From Epiperipatus broadwayi (lineage: Eukaryota > Onychophora > Udeonychophora > Euonychophora > Peripatidae), in the NCBI GenBank assembly GCA_028023455.1, contig JAQFVV010000018.1, positions 4,617,800-4,681,799 on the forward strand: a DNA stretch of 64,000 nucleotides. Direction: 5' to 3'. The position numbers and the translations under genes were made by a program. Position 1 is the first letter of the stretch; each line of letters opens with the position of its first letter. This document shows positions 24,433 through 38,181 of the stretch, one piece after another. The notes beneath the pieces were generated by a model. It was not told where the DNA came from. It did no database searches and saw only the letters and a list, made by a program, of their open reading frames with translations.

Positions 24433-25824
24433 TTAAAAAAAATTTACATCTGTATTGGTGAATGATTAACAGCATTCGGTTATTTGAGCATTAGGATTGA
24501 TACTAAAGACTGATTGAATTTTTTAATTAGTAGGCAGATGTCTGTGATATTTATACAATGAATGACATCTTGATAAAGAGATTGAAGCACTAAAAACAAA
24601 CATACAATCTTTACATTTTCATGGTATCAGAACTTTGGTTTCAATTTTTTTTTTCCTCAAATATTTTTTGGCTTCAGAAATAAAATAATCATTGAAACAT
24701 TTGGTAAATAAAATGGTTGTAACCTAGATTTTTTGTAAATTATCTGAACGCATACAGATTGTATGTTTATTGAGCATTTTTTCCTATAACAATCTAGTTT
24801 CATTATAACTAAATGTTTGTTCGAATATTTTTTTTTCAATAATTTTTTTAAGCTTTAAAAAATATACTAGTAATCTTATTTCTCACAGATTCAAGTTCTT
24901 CTGTAAATTTTGATATTTTTAAGATCTTATAGATTTTGGAATATGTGAAGCCAATCCCTACTTATAATGAATAGCTTGGAATTATATTTTTCAGATTCTT
25001 GATTAAACTCTTTACATGAACTTAAAGCTTTCTGACACAATACAAGACTGACAAAATTCTTCTCTTTCATGCCTTATCTTCATAAATATCTAGATAAAAT
25101 TATGGGGGGGGGTGAAAATGTAAATGTTTACAAATTATGGTATTGAACAATATTTAAATCATGTAACAAATAGTTTAGTGAATTTACATTTCAGATTTGA
25201 GAACGTTAATCCAAGATTTAAAAAATAATCCCTACTATACTAAGAAAATATAAAGAATTTAATAAATTCACATATTTTAATGCTATGTGCATAATTGAAG
25301 TGATATATATATTGATACATTATACATGCAGTTTCACTGCTTATTTTGTTTTTATTATGCAGAATGATTATTTTATTTGGGCTCATAATCAATATCTTTG
25401 TTATTCTAAAAAATAAGATGATTAAATTAATTAAAATGTTCCAAATTACTCACTATTTAATTCTTTATATTTATTTTCTAAATTTTTAAAATCTTCAATG
25501 TGTTAATTATGGAATCAAAAAAATAAGAAATTTAATGATGTCAATTTCAACTGTATATCTTAAAAATTAAATATAGCATTGATAGTGTGTACTTATCAAA
25601 AGATTCTTCATAACTTTACCTATAATATGATTTTTTTCTATTTCTTCTGATTTTTGGGGTAATTTTCACAATTTTCAAAATATTTTTAAAAAAAATTCAA
25701 TTCGAAAATGCCATTTAATTAGCTTATAAATTGAAATATTTCTTCAATTTAAAAAAAGGTTAATAGTGGGCAAAGATAAAATATTTACTTCTTATAATGA
25801 CTTTAGTTTTTATTTTTAGTTATA
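24433..25824. other. AT-rich non-coding sequence
   Basis: Nothing is recognised apart from homopolymers (for example a G run near 25105-25112). Confidence 0.5.
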
Positions 25825-28077
25825 AAATAATTATAATGGTTCAACAAATAATAAAACATTTTTAACAACAAAACAGATTTGATAAACCACTAAACATCAC
25901 ATGATCACTATTTCTTATGCTTTGCCTGTTTTAAAGCAGATTTGAATTTGTAATAAAGAAAATGTATTTAAAACTGAGCGCTTTTAATACTGAATAGTAT
26001 TATAATCATAGCATTTTATGAATAAAGGAAGTGCGATCTAGATTTAAAGTTACTTTTGAATATTAAATAATAGATTATCAAAAAATTGAAGTTTTAGGAG
26101 TAGATTTACATACTAATAATGAAAGTACTTACTACAAATGACACTTTTTAGAAAAAGGGGTACTAGAGTCCTTTTTGTTAAAGGTATAATGATCTTTAGC
26201 TAGTGATCATACCTCCTTCGCCTTTCTCTTTCTGTTATCTCTTTTGGAACAAACAATGTCAACCATAAAGAGATCAAACTTATGGCTGATTACAACTCTT
26301 GATTAAAAAACCCCTGAAGAGTATTCATTGCTTGTTGTACAGATAATTATGCTGGGCAAGTCTTGTAGATATGTTAGCTCGGATTTTAACATAGTAAGTC
26401 TTTGAGAAATTAGGTTCTTTCCAATTATTTTGTCTTTTGAATTCTAACGAAAACTGATATTGTGTTTATTGGTACACATGTTTTTTTTAATTTGTGTAGG
26501 AATTTCAAAATATAAGGGAGACTAGATCATTTTTAGAATCATGTTGAATGTTTGGATTTGTAATAATTGCTGTTATTTTTTTAGAATTGTACCCAATGTT
26601 TATATGTATATCGATATTTCTTTTCTAATCAGCCTCGAATGTGCACAGATTTATGTTTTTGTGAAGAAAGCCTTTTAGACTAGAGTATTTATAGGAGAAT
26701 GGTGTATTAGACATAGGAGGTATGGTGCCTCTTGCATATGAGAGTTTTAAAATCATCCTATAGTCTAAAACATTGTCCTATCTCTTAATATCTAAGTCTA
26801 AAAATTTTATGTTGTGCAAGTCAATTATAACATCCAGAATTTTTTTTTATTATAGACACGTTAAATTGGATTAATAATGAAATAATCACATTAATTAATC
26901 ATAAAACATATAAAATGGATCATGGCTGGCCTATAGAGCTCCTGTTCAGTGGAGTTGTCTGTGGTCTGTATTTGTCCAAATTTGAGAATTTGATTCTTCC
27001 AAAATTTGTGTGTCAGTGGAATAGTCATATTCCAGATACAAGGACAATACTTTTGTATGTGCTAAAGAGGAAACTATCATTAAAATTCATATTGAATTAG
27101 CATCTGCTACTATTCTAACTTTGACCATTGAAAAAGAAATTGAGCTCCTTCCTGCACAATGTAAAATTTTTAGACTTAGATATCATCAGACAGAACAATG
27201 TTTTAGACTATAGAATGATTTTAAAACCATTAAATATAAAAGCACCCATACACCCTAGATCTAATATTTTCTTTTCCCATTAATATGCAGTTCTAAAGGC
27301 TTTCTCCATAAAGAAGAAACATCGATATATTTACTAAAGACCTAATGAACATTAGGTGCAATTCTAAACAAATAACCACATCGTAAATTTTTATAACAAA
27401 ATTTTGCACCCTACAAACATTTAATCTGAGAATAAAAAATGGTCTAGTCTCCCTTACATTTCGAAACTCGCACACAAATTAAAAAACATTTGTATAAATA
27501 AATACAATATCAGTTTTTACTTCCTCAGTCTTTAAATAAGTTATTAAATAATTAAAAGGACAAAATGATTAGAGAGGCTTCACATCAAATTGTGTACAAA
27601 ATTAATTGCCAAGACTCTAATTGCTCAAAGGCTTAATACTTTGTAACCAGAGAAACTTATCTACATGACTTGCCTAGCATAATTATCAGTACAACAAGAC
27701 CTCTCTATAGCTGACATTGTTTATTCCAGAAAGAGATAACAGAAAGAGAAAGGTGAAAAAGATGTGGTCACTAGCTATCAATAAAAAAACTCTAGTATCC
27801 CTCTTTCTAAAAAATGTCACTTGTAGCGACCATTTTCTTCATTAGTATGTAAATATATTCCTAAAACTTCAATTTTATGATAATCTACAATTTAATATTC
27901 AAAAGTAACTTTAAATCTAGATTTCAACTTCCTTCAGTCACATAAAGCTATGATTATAATGTTAATCAGTATTGAAAGTGCTCATCTTTAAATAAATTTT
28001 CTTTATTACAAATTCAAATCTGTTTTGTTATTAAAAATGTTTATAACATTTTTTCAACCATTACAATTATTGCAGAA
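25825..28077. mobile_element. long palindromic (fold-back) element, arms about 0.95 kb
   Basis: Left arm about 25825-26821 and right arm about 27152-28077 are imperfect inverted repeats around a spacer of about 330 bp. Matching blocks include ataatggtt at the outer ends, tctttctgttatctctttt (left, about 26230) with its complement (right, about 27735), and atatctaagtctaaaaattt (left, about 26790) with its complement (right, about 27165). No frame is long or recognisable. The spacer holds a slightly GC-richer stretch (26915-27050). The family is unknown, and an inverted duplication of ordinary sequence cannot be excluded. Confidence 0.8.
25883..25936 (+). mobile_element. family A deletion derivative (A3) nested in the palindrome's left arm
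   Basis: A 54-bp insert is flanked by the 9-bp direct repeat cagatttga at 25874-25882 and 25937-25945. It consists of the family A 5' terminus (aaaccactaaacatcacatg...) joined to the 3' terminus (tttgcctgtttta). The right arm of the palindrome has the uninterrupted target, with a single copy of the 9-bp site, giving a natural empty-site control. Confidence 0.85.
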
Positions 28078-31000
28078 AAACAGGGTTAAAAAAAACTTAT
28101 TCTAGGATTATAAAATATTTAAAATTTTTATGATTTACTATTAATTTAAAATTCATAATGTTAATGATAGTAATTTAGAACTCCTAATGTCAATGCTATA
28201 ACAATATCTTTTATAATATGAAAAAAGAAAATTGGCTGCTGTGAAATACATAGAAAGTCAGATCCAAAATGATTTCCATAATTGCAAAATGGATCTTATA
28301 ATTTAAAAAAAAAAACACAATTCAAATAGAAAAACAAAGCCAACATTAATATTCAAAATACAAATTCTGTAAAAGAAAATAACTAAATAAAGAATCAAGA
28401 ATTTGAAATTGTGAAGGAAAATGACAAATTAAAATTTAAAAAAATATTAAATTTTGCTAAGTATGCAAAACTCATTGAAATCTGAAATACTATTTGAAAA
28501 AAAAATATCAATATAACAGTGAAAAATTGTAATAAATATAAGCATGCAAATTTAGGATTAGATAATATAAATAAAAAATTTAGACCAGTTTTATGTTAAA
28601 ATTCAATCTAAGCAAAAAGATCAATATATTTTTTGCTTAAATATTGATGACAATCTTTTTCTGCATCTTGTCATTTTAAAACTAAGTCATATGATGAAAA
28701 TAATACCATAAATAATTAAATTACTCAAAATGTCAATACTTAGTATATTAATTGTATTATATATTATTTCTTAATAATAAATTATTTCTATATGTTAGAA
28801 ATGGTTTTCTAATAAAAACTAATGTTGGTTATCATGAACAATCTGTCTGTCACATTAATACAACTTTTTATCTAATATTATATTGTTAATAATACAATTA
28901 AAATTAATGTAAAGAGACTGTTCCATAGAATTGTAGATGTCATTTTATTTTTAGTTAATAATATCTGTGAAGATGAAATTTGAAAAATCTAAAAAAGGTA
29001 AAGAATGAATATTTTTTTTATCTTTAATAGAATAGATTAATTAAACATTTATATAAGATTAAAAATACAAAGAAAATAATAGTTGTATCATTAAGCACAT
29101 AGATCTCATGAGAAATGGCTCAAAACAATATTTATTAAAATGAAAGCTAATATAAAATTATTTAGATATTACAGCATCCAAACAGATTGCACATTTTTCA
29201 TTTTTAACTCAGAACAAAAGTTAATAATATAATAAACAGGTGTGTAAATTTTACAAATAAAAAAATTAATTATTAATGAATCATTAATAAGATTTATTGT
29301 AGTATTCAAGACAGCTGATCAATGTTTTGCTATTTAATTTTTGAAAAAAATAAATGAATTAAACTTAGACATTGCAACCATACAATAATGAAATAAAATG
29401 AAGAACACATATAAAGATATTCGTTCAGAATAGCCATTGCAATCATGCAATAACAATATGAATGGTACATAAAAAGATTTACAGATTCAGAATAATTGCT
29501 TTAAATCGTCATCAATTTATATATTTTGTTTATCACATTTTTTTTTAATTTGCTAATTTGAGAGAGTGCTTTCATCAGTATATTTTATAAAAAAACAAAA
29601 TTGGAAAAATGCAATTTTATATTCTTTATTTTTTGCTTTTAAGAAAAGATTGAAAATTATTTTCAAAAAGCATGTGATCTATATAAGGTAGTTGTGGGAA
29701 GCTAAAATTGATTCAGTTAAAGGTATATACAAGAAGTTTAGATAAAGCTTATAATACTCTAGAGAAATTTATTAATACTTGTAATGATAAGACCCTTGTT
29801 TTCAAAGCTTAAAGTTTATTACATTCATTTAAAACAATACCATTCATCTTAAATAAGTGTATTATTTACTGTACTATTTAAAATAAGTTAAATTATTGCA
29901 AAAAATGTTTTCATTCATATCTTTCAATAATATCAAAAATGAAATATTAAATGTAAGACTCCAATTTGAAGAATTCTTAAATAAAACTAAAAATGTAGCA
30001 TATGGCATTGAATATTTTTAATAATTTTACCTCAAAAACCAATTATAAAAAAGAAAATATTATTTCCTAAATTGGCAAATGATTGAATAACACAAAATTC
30101 TCTGAGAAAATGTAAGTATAATTTTAATATTTTAAATGACTTAATATGCAAATAGAAAAGAATCGAGAAATACCTAAACTTTGTCCAAACTTAAAATTAA
30201 TTTCAATATAAAAATATTAAAAAACAAAGAATTATAAAAACCAAAAGATATATAACATTTTATGAAAACAATGAAGGCATCCGGGATATGCATATTAGAT
30301 AACATAACTGTTTTTTTTCTCAACGTATTATTTATTGTAAGATTTTTTTTCACCGAACCTCTTCACTTTATAGTGAGTGAAAATCGGTTATGTACTACTT
30401 ATATTAAGTATATAAAAAAAATTTCAAATTACTTTTTAAAATTATCAATGAAATAGCAATAAAAGGGTCACATTTTTAAAATAATAGCTTTTGTGCATTA
30501 ATTGCTTATTTTATGTTAATATTTTTATTTTAAATCTTATCATTGACATTTTGTTGGAGCCTCAAAAAATACTTTCATTTGAGCTTTTTTATGACAAAGA
30601 TCACTCCGAGAAGAATCCAAATAAAATGAGATCTGACTGAATAGTTTTTACTTAGATTTATTTGTAAAAATAATGTTTACTTTGAATAATTAAATGTCAA
30701 AAAAAAAAAAGAATCATCATACAACTTAAAAATAATTAAATATTAATTATATGTGTACAATAAATACAAAACATTTTCTATCACAAATAAAATCATATCA
30801 TGGACGGAATTTTATGTATGATTATTAAATATATGTTTAGAACAAACGTATTTTTATATTCTGAAGTGATATTTTTAATTTTGATGTTAACATAATCAGA
30901 AAAAAGAATCGAATGGTTTGTCTGTAATGAGACTGAGCAAAGGCTGAAAGGAAAGTCTGCTTTTTTTTTTTGCTCTTTTCAGCATAGTGGATTTTACATC

Positions 31001-33177
31001 TATAAATAAATTCCATGCATTTTCTCAGCTTTGTTTCACAGATGTGTGAATTCATTGTATAATGAAATCAATATCAATAAAATCCCACATTGTTTCAATG
31101 TACTGTGCTGTTACAACTGAATCTACAGCTTAAAGTTCCTGGATCAAAGTTTAACATATCATTTCTGATACTAAATGTAATATAGCTTCTCAAATAACTA
31201 ATCATTTAATTATTTATCTCTATTGCTTTAATTTTGATATCTGAAGATATTTCTCCACATGTAAGGTTTGAATATAAGAATTAAACATACTTAATGCAGT
31301 CAATAGAAAGTAAATCAGAGTTGTTAATCAATATAAATAAATAATTGAATAAAAAATGAAAAATATCTTTAACATAATATAAATTTAAAAAAAAGTTATT
31401 CACATCGTTCTTCAGTAATATAATGTTCATCTCTTCAAAAAAAAAAACACAACTCATTATCTTAAGAAAAAAAAGAAATGTAATTTATAAGTGCCCCATT
31501 TTAACCAGCATGTAAGCACGTTCTGTATCTAAGGGCATATTAAAGTTCTAAGACAAAAGTAATAATTGATTATTTTATTATCATCTCTTTTCATTTTTTT
31601 CAACAAATTTTTTTTAGCATAATAAAATATAGAGATTGTCATATGCATTAATGACTTTTTAAATACATAATAAATCATAGGCTCAGTTTTGTAAGTATAT
31701 GACTTCAAAGTTAAATATTGTTATATTAAGAATTGTGTTTTTCTTTATGTTATGCTATTAAATTCAGTCTGCTGATCTAGATTTCCTGAAAAATACTTTT
31801 CTTCTGCTAAAATTAACTAAGAAATGTTGAGAAATTAGTTTAGTTGGTTACACATTTATCTGGAAGAATTTAGACTTTCCTTGAAAAATCCTCATCTATC
31901 AGGAAATCATATGTGCAAGATTTATTCCAAATATGAATTCTAAGTCAGATAGACTATCCCCGTCTTGTGTGATTGAATGCAGGGCTAAAACTAAAGATTT
32001 ATAAATTGAGTCCCAGATAAAGAAGTAAAACAAGAATTCAGTTTGCTTAATTGAATGGAACAGCTCACCTCATTCCATTACAATAGCATTCAACATCAAC
32101 TGACTTTATGTGCACTAACCAATTATCATAAAAATAATAACAATAATAATTAAAATTTGACACATTAAATTAGAATTGAAGATTAAATCAAAACCTTATG
32201 GTTTTATAAACTTGAAGGCTAAGTATTAAGTCTTAAAATTTTGTATCAGTGTGGAAAAGATGAAACGGCTCATCAATAACACATTGCTGACAAAAATCTT
32301 TCCAACAGTTTCTCACAAAATAACAATAAAGAAGAAGATAGTACTAATTGGGTTTCCAATTGTCAGGTGATAGTGGTTTGAGAATTTTTTATCTTTTTAT
32401 TATTCTTCAGCTAAATTGAGTAAGTTTTGTTGCCAGCTGCATAAAAGACAAATTCTAAGTCTAATTATAACTCAAAAAATGTTGCTTACCTACTTCCGAT
32501 TCGATCATTTTAGGAAAAGCATATTCGTTATATCACAAAAACACTTAGCACCAATAATAATAAAAAAATTCTTAGTTAAATAATGTTAAATTTGCATTCT
32601 TAATCATATTAAATTATTGTGTAGGATTAGTTTTTATTGCTATAATTAATGTCGATGTAGCCAAAAGCTCGTATATGACGCCTGTTCCTTTTTTATGTTT
32701 TTTTTAAAAAAAAAACAATCTTTTGCAAACTAGAAAAAATATAAATTTTAATATTAAATATTTGTTAATTTAATCATCAATTATAAAAGGTTTAGACTTA
32801 AATAAATTTATTTGTATTTAAGTGACGTCTGACAACATGAAGTAAGAATGTGAGAAAGTAAAATTAATTTCTATAAGTTCGTGAAAATTGTTACTTTTGA
32901 GTAATTAGTAAAATATATTAAAATTTTGATAATTTCATTTTTTCATATGTTAAATTTTCATCTCAATAAAAAACTGAAGTTATGGCTATTTTTTTAATTG
33001 ATTAACCCAACTCTTTCTCCTTTTATTACTTTTTCCTACTCTAATAATTCTTAGAAAGGATTTAATTTCATCTTTATTATCGTTCTTCTATTTTGACTTC
33101 TTTTATTCTCTTTGCTGACTTTTTTTTAAATATATTATTACTAATACGTAAATGAAAGAAATCATATCCACTTCCAC
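28078..33177. other. AT-rich non-coding sequence
   Basis: Five kilobases of homopolymer-rich sequence hold no exon, RNA gene or dispersed repeat that I can recognise. The short open frames at 30262-30456 and 30837-31055 have no domain features. Confidence 0.45.
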
Positions 33178-34020
33178 AGGCTGTGAAAATATAAAAGTAT
33201 ACACCACAATACTTCATTGTTAAAAAAAAAAAATCCAAAATAAAATGATACACCGCTTTACACTAAGCCTTGGGTTGTTAATAAAGCTTGATTTGCCTGA
33301 CAAGTGTGGGAGAAAGAAGAATGAATTTCACATTCAAGCAAGATTTAATGATACAAATAATAATTTGAATTTATACTTAAATAACAAAGTTACTGAGACA
33401 GCATTTCATTTCATAAACCTTTTCAAATAATAGAAGTCAAATAATCGTAAATAGTCTAATAAATGCAGTATTATAATATGAGTAGATAGGCATTTTGGGG
33501 CTGTGAAAATATAAATATATGTATATATCTACATTTTCTTGTCGAAAAAATTGATAATAAAGTTTTTTATTCTAATATTTGGATTTTAAATCCGGTTTTA
33601 TTTCTCTGGCAAATAACAGTTTGAACTTATATTTAAATTAACAGATTAAAAAACAGTTTTTTTATTTTATAAATCTTTGCAAATAATAAATAAAACGTAA
33701 ATATTTTAATAAACACAGTACTAAACTTTATGTAAATAAGAAAAGCAAATCAACTTCCATGGGGTGAAAAATATAAATGCATCATTGTCAAAAATATCAA
33801 ATAAAACACTATACTAAAATTTCTAAATCTTGGATTTAAGTAAGGTTTAATTGTTCTGACATATGAGAGAATACATGTGAATTTCAAACTCAAATCAGGT
33901 GTAATGACAGAAATAGTTATTTAAACTTATACTTAAATAAATAAAAATAAAAGACAACACCTCATTTTATAAGCTTTGCAAATAATAAATAAAAGTCAAA
34001 TAATTGTAAATATTTTTATT
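33178..34020 (+). repeat. degenerate tandem repeat, three units of about 260-320 bp
   Basis: Three units begin with ctgtgaaaatataaa or a close variant at 33181, 33501 and 33763. Each ends near gcaaataataaataaaa-type sequence, and all share a block like ttgaattatacttaaata. Divergence between units is high, so the array is old. Confidence 0.75.
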
Positions 34021-34292
34021 AATAGAACTATTTCTTATCTTTGTTTTTATATTCAAACTACTATTATTATTTACGTCATTATATTTGGATAAAATTTGAA
34101 ATTCATTTTTATTTTTGTATTGTCAAAGAAATTGAGCCTTAATTGAAGTCCATGGTGTATAGTAAACTGGTATATTATTTTATTCATATTATTTCTGACA
34201 ATAAAATACTGATAGATAGATAGATATATACATTTATATTTCCAGAGTTCATAGAAGTTAATCTGTTTTTTTTTCCATAGTCTTTAGCACTG

Positions 34293-34379
34293 AGTTTATT
34301 AAAATATTTTTATTATTTAATTTTTATTTATTACTTGCAAAGATTTATAAAATGAGGTGTCTTCTTTTATTTAAGTAAT
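34293..34379 (-). repeat. inverted partial unit of the 33-kb tandem repeat
   Basis: The complement of this stretch matches the ends of the direct units (cacctcattttataa, gcaaataataaataaa-like). The array is therefore followed by an inverted, partial copy, which may start as far upstream as about 34150. Confidence 0.6.
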
Positions 34380-34799
34380 ACCTGAAGAAAAGAGAAGAAT
34401 TACGATACTTCGAAATGTTGTATTATGTACTAATCTAAGTGTCATTATTAACAGTTTAATATATTTGAAAACTTTAAAAAGTTTAATTTTTCCAAAGATA
34501 TTTAATAATTAATGCTAAATGATGAAAATAACTCAGCATTTAATTATAAGTTCCATATTATTATATTGTAATAATGAATAGATATTTTTATCAACCAATA
34601 GTATAGAGAAGATAGCCGTTTCCGTCACTATTGCTAAAGGCATAACTCAGGTATAACGAAATTAAAATCTTTCAATATCTGTTTTGCACAGAAATAATTC
34701 ATTTTACATCTTTCTATTCTAAATCCAACTATAAAAAAATTCTCAGTCTGTCATAAAACTATTTATGTAAATATGAATAAATAAAATTAAAAGTGTGTG

Positions 34800-34935
34800 A
34801 AGCGCTTGAAAGAGAAGCTATAAAGAGTGCAAAAATATCAAACGCTTAGCGCTTTCGATGCGGGTTGCCTCCTATTCATAGCAATACTGAGCAGTGCAGA
34901 ACAGACAGATAAATATGAATACTAAATAAATTTCA
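34800..34935. other. local G+C-richer island, unassigned
   Basis: The stretch containing aagcgcttgaaag, cgcttagcgctttcgatgcg and ggttgcctcc is clearly less AT-rich than its surroundings. One short frame is open to a stop at about 34942. No tRNA fold, splice site or known motif could be assigned. Confidence 0.35.
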
Positions 34936-37239
34936 AACAGCAGTAAGGAGCAGATATCCAGATTACTTTTTATGTTGTAGTTTTATGGAGGGGGGGGGTT
35001 TACAATTAACTACCCAAACGTCATTTTTATTGTGCTAAATAATAATTTGAATATCTAACGATTGATGATGCTATGAAAGATAGAGTAATTTGAAGCTGCA
35101 AGTCATCATTCATTGGTACTTGAATGTGTACATTATAAACAAGATAATCTTTGTGTGATAACTATTATTATTATTCAGAATAGGATTTATGTAAAAAAAA
35201 ATGAAGTGAATTATTATTGTTAGGCTGGACATTGCAAATGTTACTATTAGATATAATTCATGAATGATCAGTTGACATTAATTTTATTTTGTAACATAAC
35301 GTTCTGTAAATAAAACGTAAATACCTATTCTTAAAATACCTTAAAATATTCATACAAATGAAAGAAATAGCAAAATCTTTTATGATCAAATTTGAGCAGA
35401 AATTAACAAAACTTTCAGATTGCTTTATATAGGAGTATCTATTTATTTACATTAATTAGGGATGCTTGAAAAGTCAAAATTGAAAATATAAAATCATGGA
35501 TAATAAGAATTTTGAATAAAAAGAAATATAAGATAATTACAAGCAATTTTTTTTTAACTTTAATTGATTTTATTAAAAACGATAAAGAGATACATGAACT
35601 CAATAGTAATGTGATTATAACACCTCCCATACCAGCAATGAAAGCAATATATTATAATCCTCTTTTTTACTTCTATCTTATAACTAAGATTAGGTAGATA
35701 TCTGATTTACGATTGTTATTAAATAGACTGCTGATTTTTTTTTTTAATTTTTAAAATAAAAAAAACCAGTAATCATATAAGTTCATATGAACTAATTATA
35801 TAAAGTTCAGAAGTCAGGTTATGTTTTTGGAAATCATCAGTAAAAAATTCAATTTTATTAGCAAAAACTGGCCTATGGCAAATTTCAAAATCTCAAATTT
35901 AGAAGGGAAAAAAAATACAACTTTATTCAAACTTTATTCAAAATTTTATTTATACAGTATATGTATTTTACTAATTATATTTAATGTATATAGTTTAATA
36001 GTTATATTTATTGTGATGTAATGTAAATTATGTTTATTGGGAGGAGTTTCTGTAGGTTAATTGGTCATGTGATTGTGTAAAAAGAAATATCTTGAAAAGA
36101 TTCCATTAAGAAATGAAAGCTGGACTGATGTATTAAATAATATTTTTATTTATAGTAAGTTGTTTATTTCAATTTTGTTTTAAATTGATTATTTTTAATT
36201 TTATATATCAAAAGTTGCAAAACATTAACCCATTACATCATAGATTCTTTTGTTATTAGAAAATGTATTAGTATTGAGTATGCATTGTTGATTTTATTTT
36301 CTCCTATGTTTTAAAGAGGAATCCAGCTATTGTATATTTTTTGTTGCCATATTTTGATTCTTAACATTTTTGGTATGTATATAAAGTCTCTAAAAATTGT
36401 TTATTCCAATATTCATGGAAATGTTTAACAGAATAAACTTTTTGTTTTAGAATATTGCTTTGTATCTCACTAGCCATAAGAATCTTAGTAGTGTTAATTC
36501 AGCTCATTGTTTTTGTTGCTGATTATTAAGCTTGATGTCAATATTTAAAGAGAATTAGATTTGATCTAGTGTTATTGAAAAAATAACAATCATTACTGAT
36601 ATGTATGAAAGTTTCTTCTTCTTACCTACATTGGGTCAAGGGACCATTTATATAATTTGTTGAGAAAAACTGTAGTTGGAAAACAACCATAAATGAACTG
36701 TTAATGTTTTATTCAATAAAATACTTTCTAATATTTTTATAGATGTAGTTTGACCATAATTGAACTTTGGATACACCATCATTGATAGCTCATTATATGT
36801 AATTTGACTTATTTATAGTTTGTTCATTATAACTCTCATGTTTCTAGTTCCCAACTCAATGTAATCGACTTTGATATTTGACAGTTAGAAAGGCTGACGT
36901 CAAACAGCAGATCATGACTTACTTTACTGAACAATTTGGCTTTTATAAATTGATCAAACAATCAGATGTCAATGAGACCTATTCCATTGTTTTGAAATGG
37001 TGTCTTTAGTATGTTATATAATAATTGTTAGATCTTGAATATCATAAATAATTATTTATATATTTATTGATGTTAGCTATTGATATATTATTTATATACA
37101 ATCATGGTGGTCCATAGTACATAGTATGCTAGCAGTCCTTTTAAGATGGAATTAATTATTTTTATTTTTGTTCTTAAACAAAAAACTGTGGGTAATTATT
37201 TTATTTATTATTAAATTTGTTTTTTTTCACAGAGACACC
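34936..37239. other. AT-rich non-coding sequence
   Basis: No supported feature is seen. Frames at 35439-36021 have AT-driven composition and overlap on opposite strands. Confidence 0.45.
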
Positions 37240-38141
37240 TACTGGAATACCTAGGAATTTTGTTGGAACTGCTATAAACTTTGATGGAATTTTTTTTTCC
37301 CTGATAATATCTGCCATGCTGCCAATTTGTCATCTGATATTAAAGATCCTGTTGTTTGATAAAACTTTTAAGCCTCTTCAATAATACGAATGTAAGTGAC
37401 TCCTCTGATGGTTATTGCTAAATCATCAACATAGGCCAGTATCTTTATTTCTCTTCCTAAATTACAAATGTTCCAGGAATTTTATTATTGATCTCTCTCA
37501 ACCATGAGTCTATGTATATAGAATTAAAGCAAGGGATACAGTTATTGATCCTTGGGCAATGCCTTTTGTAATTTTAAATATTGGAGAGTCTTATGAAGTT
37601 CTTTGTAGCTACCTTTTTATTTTTTATATAATTTATTATGCCAATACCAGGGTTGGATTTTCTGGAATCATATATATTTGTTTAGCAAGGAATTATAAAT
37701 CCATCTGGTCAAATGCATCTTTGAAATCGATTTTTAATGCCATTACTTCAAATAGAAGATTCTGTTTCTCATATAATATGTCTTCATGATATGCCAAAAT
37801 TGTATGATGGATGTATTTTCCAAGTAATGTGTAATGAGCAGGTAAAAGTGGTTTTACTAAGGTAGACTTAAGTTTATTTAATAATATTCTAGAAAATATT
37901 ATTATAGCTCTCAGTTGATTGATAAATGGAATACTGAAGTTTTGGGTTTTTATTATTGTGAATAATATTTGTTTGTTAATCTCTGGCTTGTCTATGTGTT
38001 CCAAGGACAAGGAGCTAAAATAATTTGTCATGTGGTTTGCTACCAAATACTTTATGGATTTATATAAGTTCAGTGTGATATTTGAGAAACCTAATGTTAT
38101 TGCTTGTTTTAATTTGTCTATTTGTTCAATCACCTCTTAAT
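37240..38141 (-). pseudogene. LINE reverse transcriptase core, decayed
   Basis: Read on the minus strand, the longest open piece (38133-37693, 146 codons) shows the non-LTR RT order. A segment like FSRILLNKLKSTL is followed by IHHTILAYHEDIL and then the first catalytic block IDFKDAFDQMD. Further on, with frameshifts and stops, a second catalytic block reads ILAYVDDLAI, its YVDD box encoded at 37433-37422. A KFLGIPVG block follows, typical of the end of the fingers/palm. The resemblance is to L1/Tx1-type elements. The thumb and zinc-knuckle parts are not here but at 41.0-41.9 kb. Confidence 0.8.
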
Positions 38142-38181
38142 ATTGGTTGTAGCAAATTTAGATTTTTTAGCTTATACCAAG
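38142..38181. repeat. 40-bp perfect direct repeat, copy 1
   Basis: This 40-bp segment, beginning attggttgtagcaaatttag, recurs identically at 39987-40026. It belongs to the LINE sequence and was apparently duplicated when the 1.8-kb insert between the copies arrived. Confidence 0.9.

Noticed and set aside
29555-29610. Another CTGATGA box (minus strand)
   Set aside because: No GAAA box, stem II or stem I pairing follows at hammerhead spacing.
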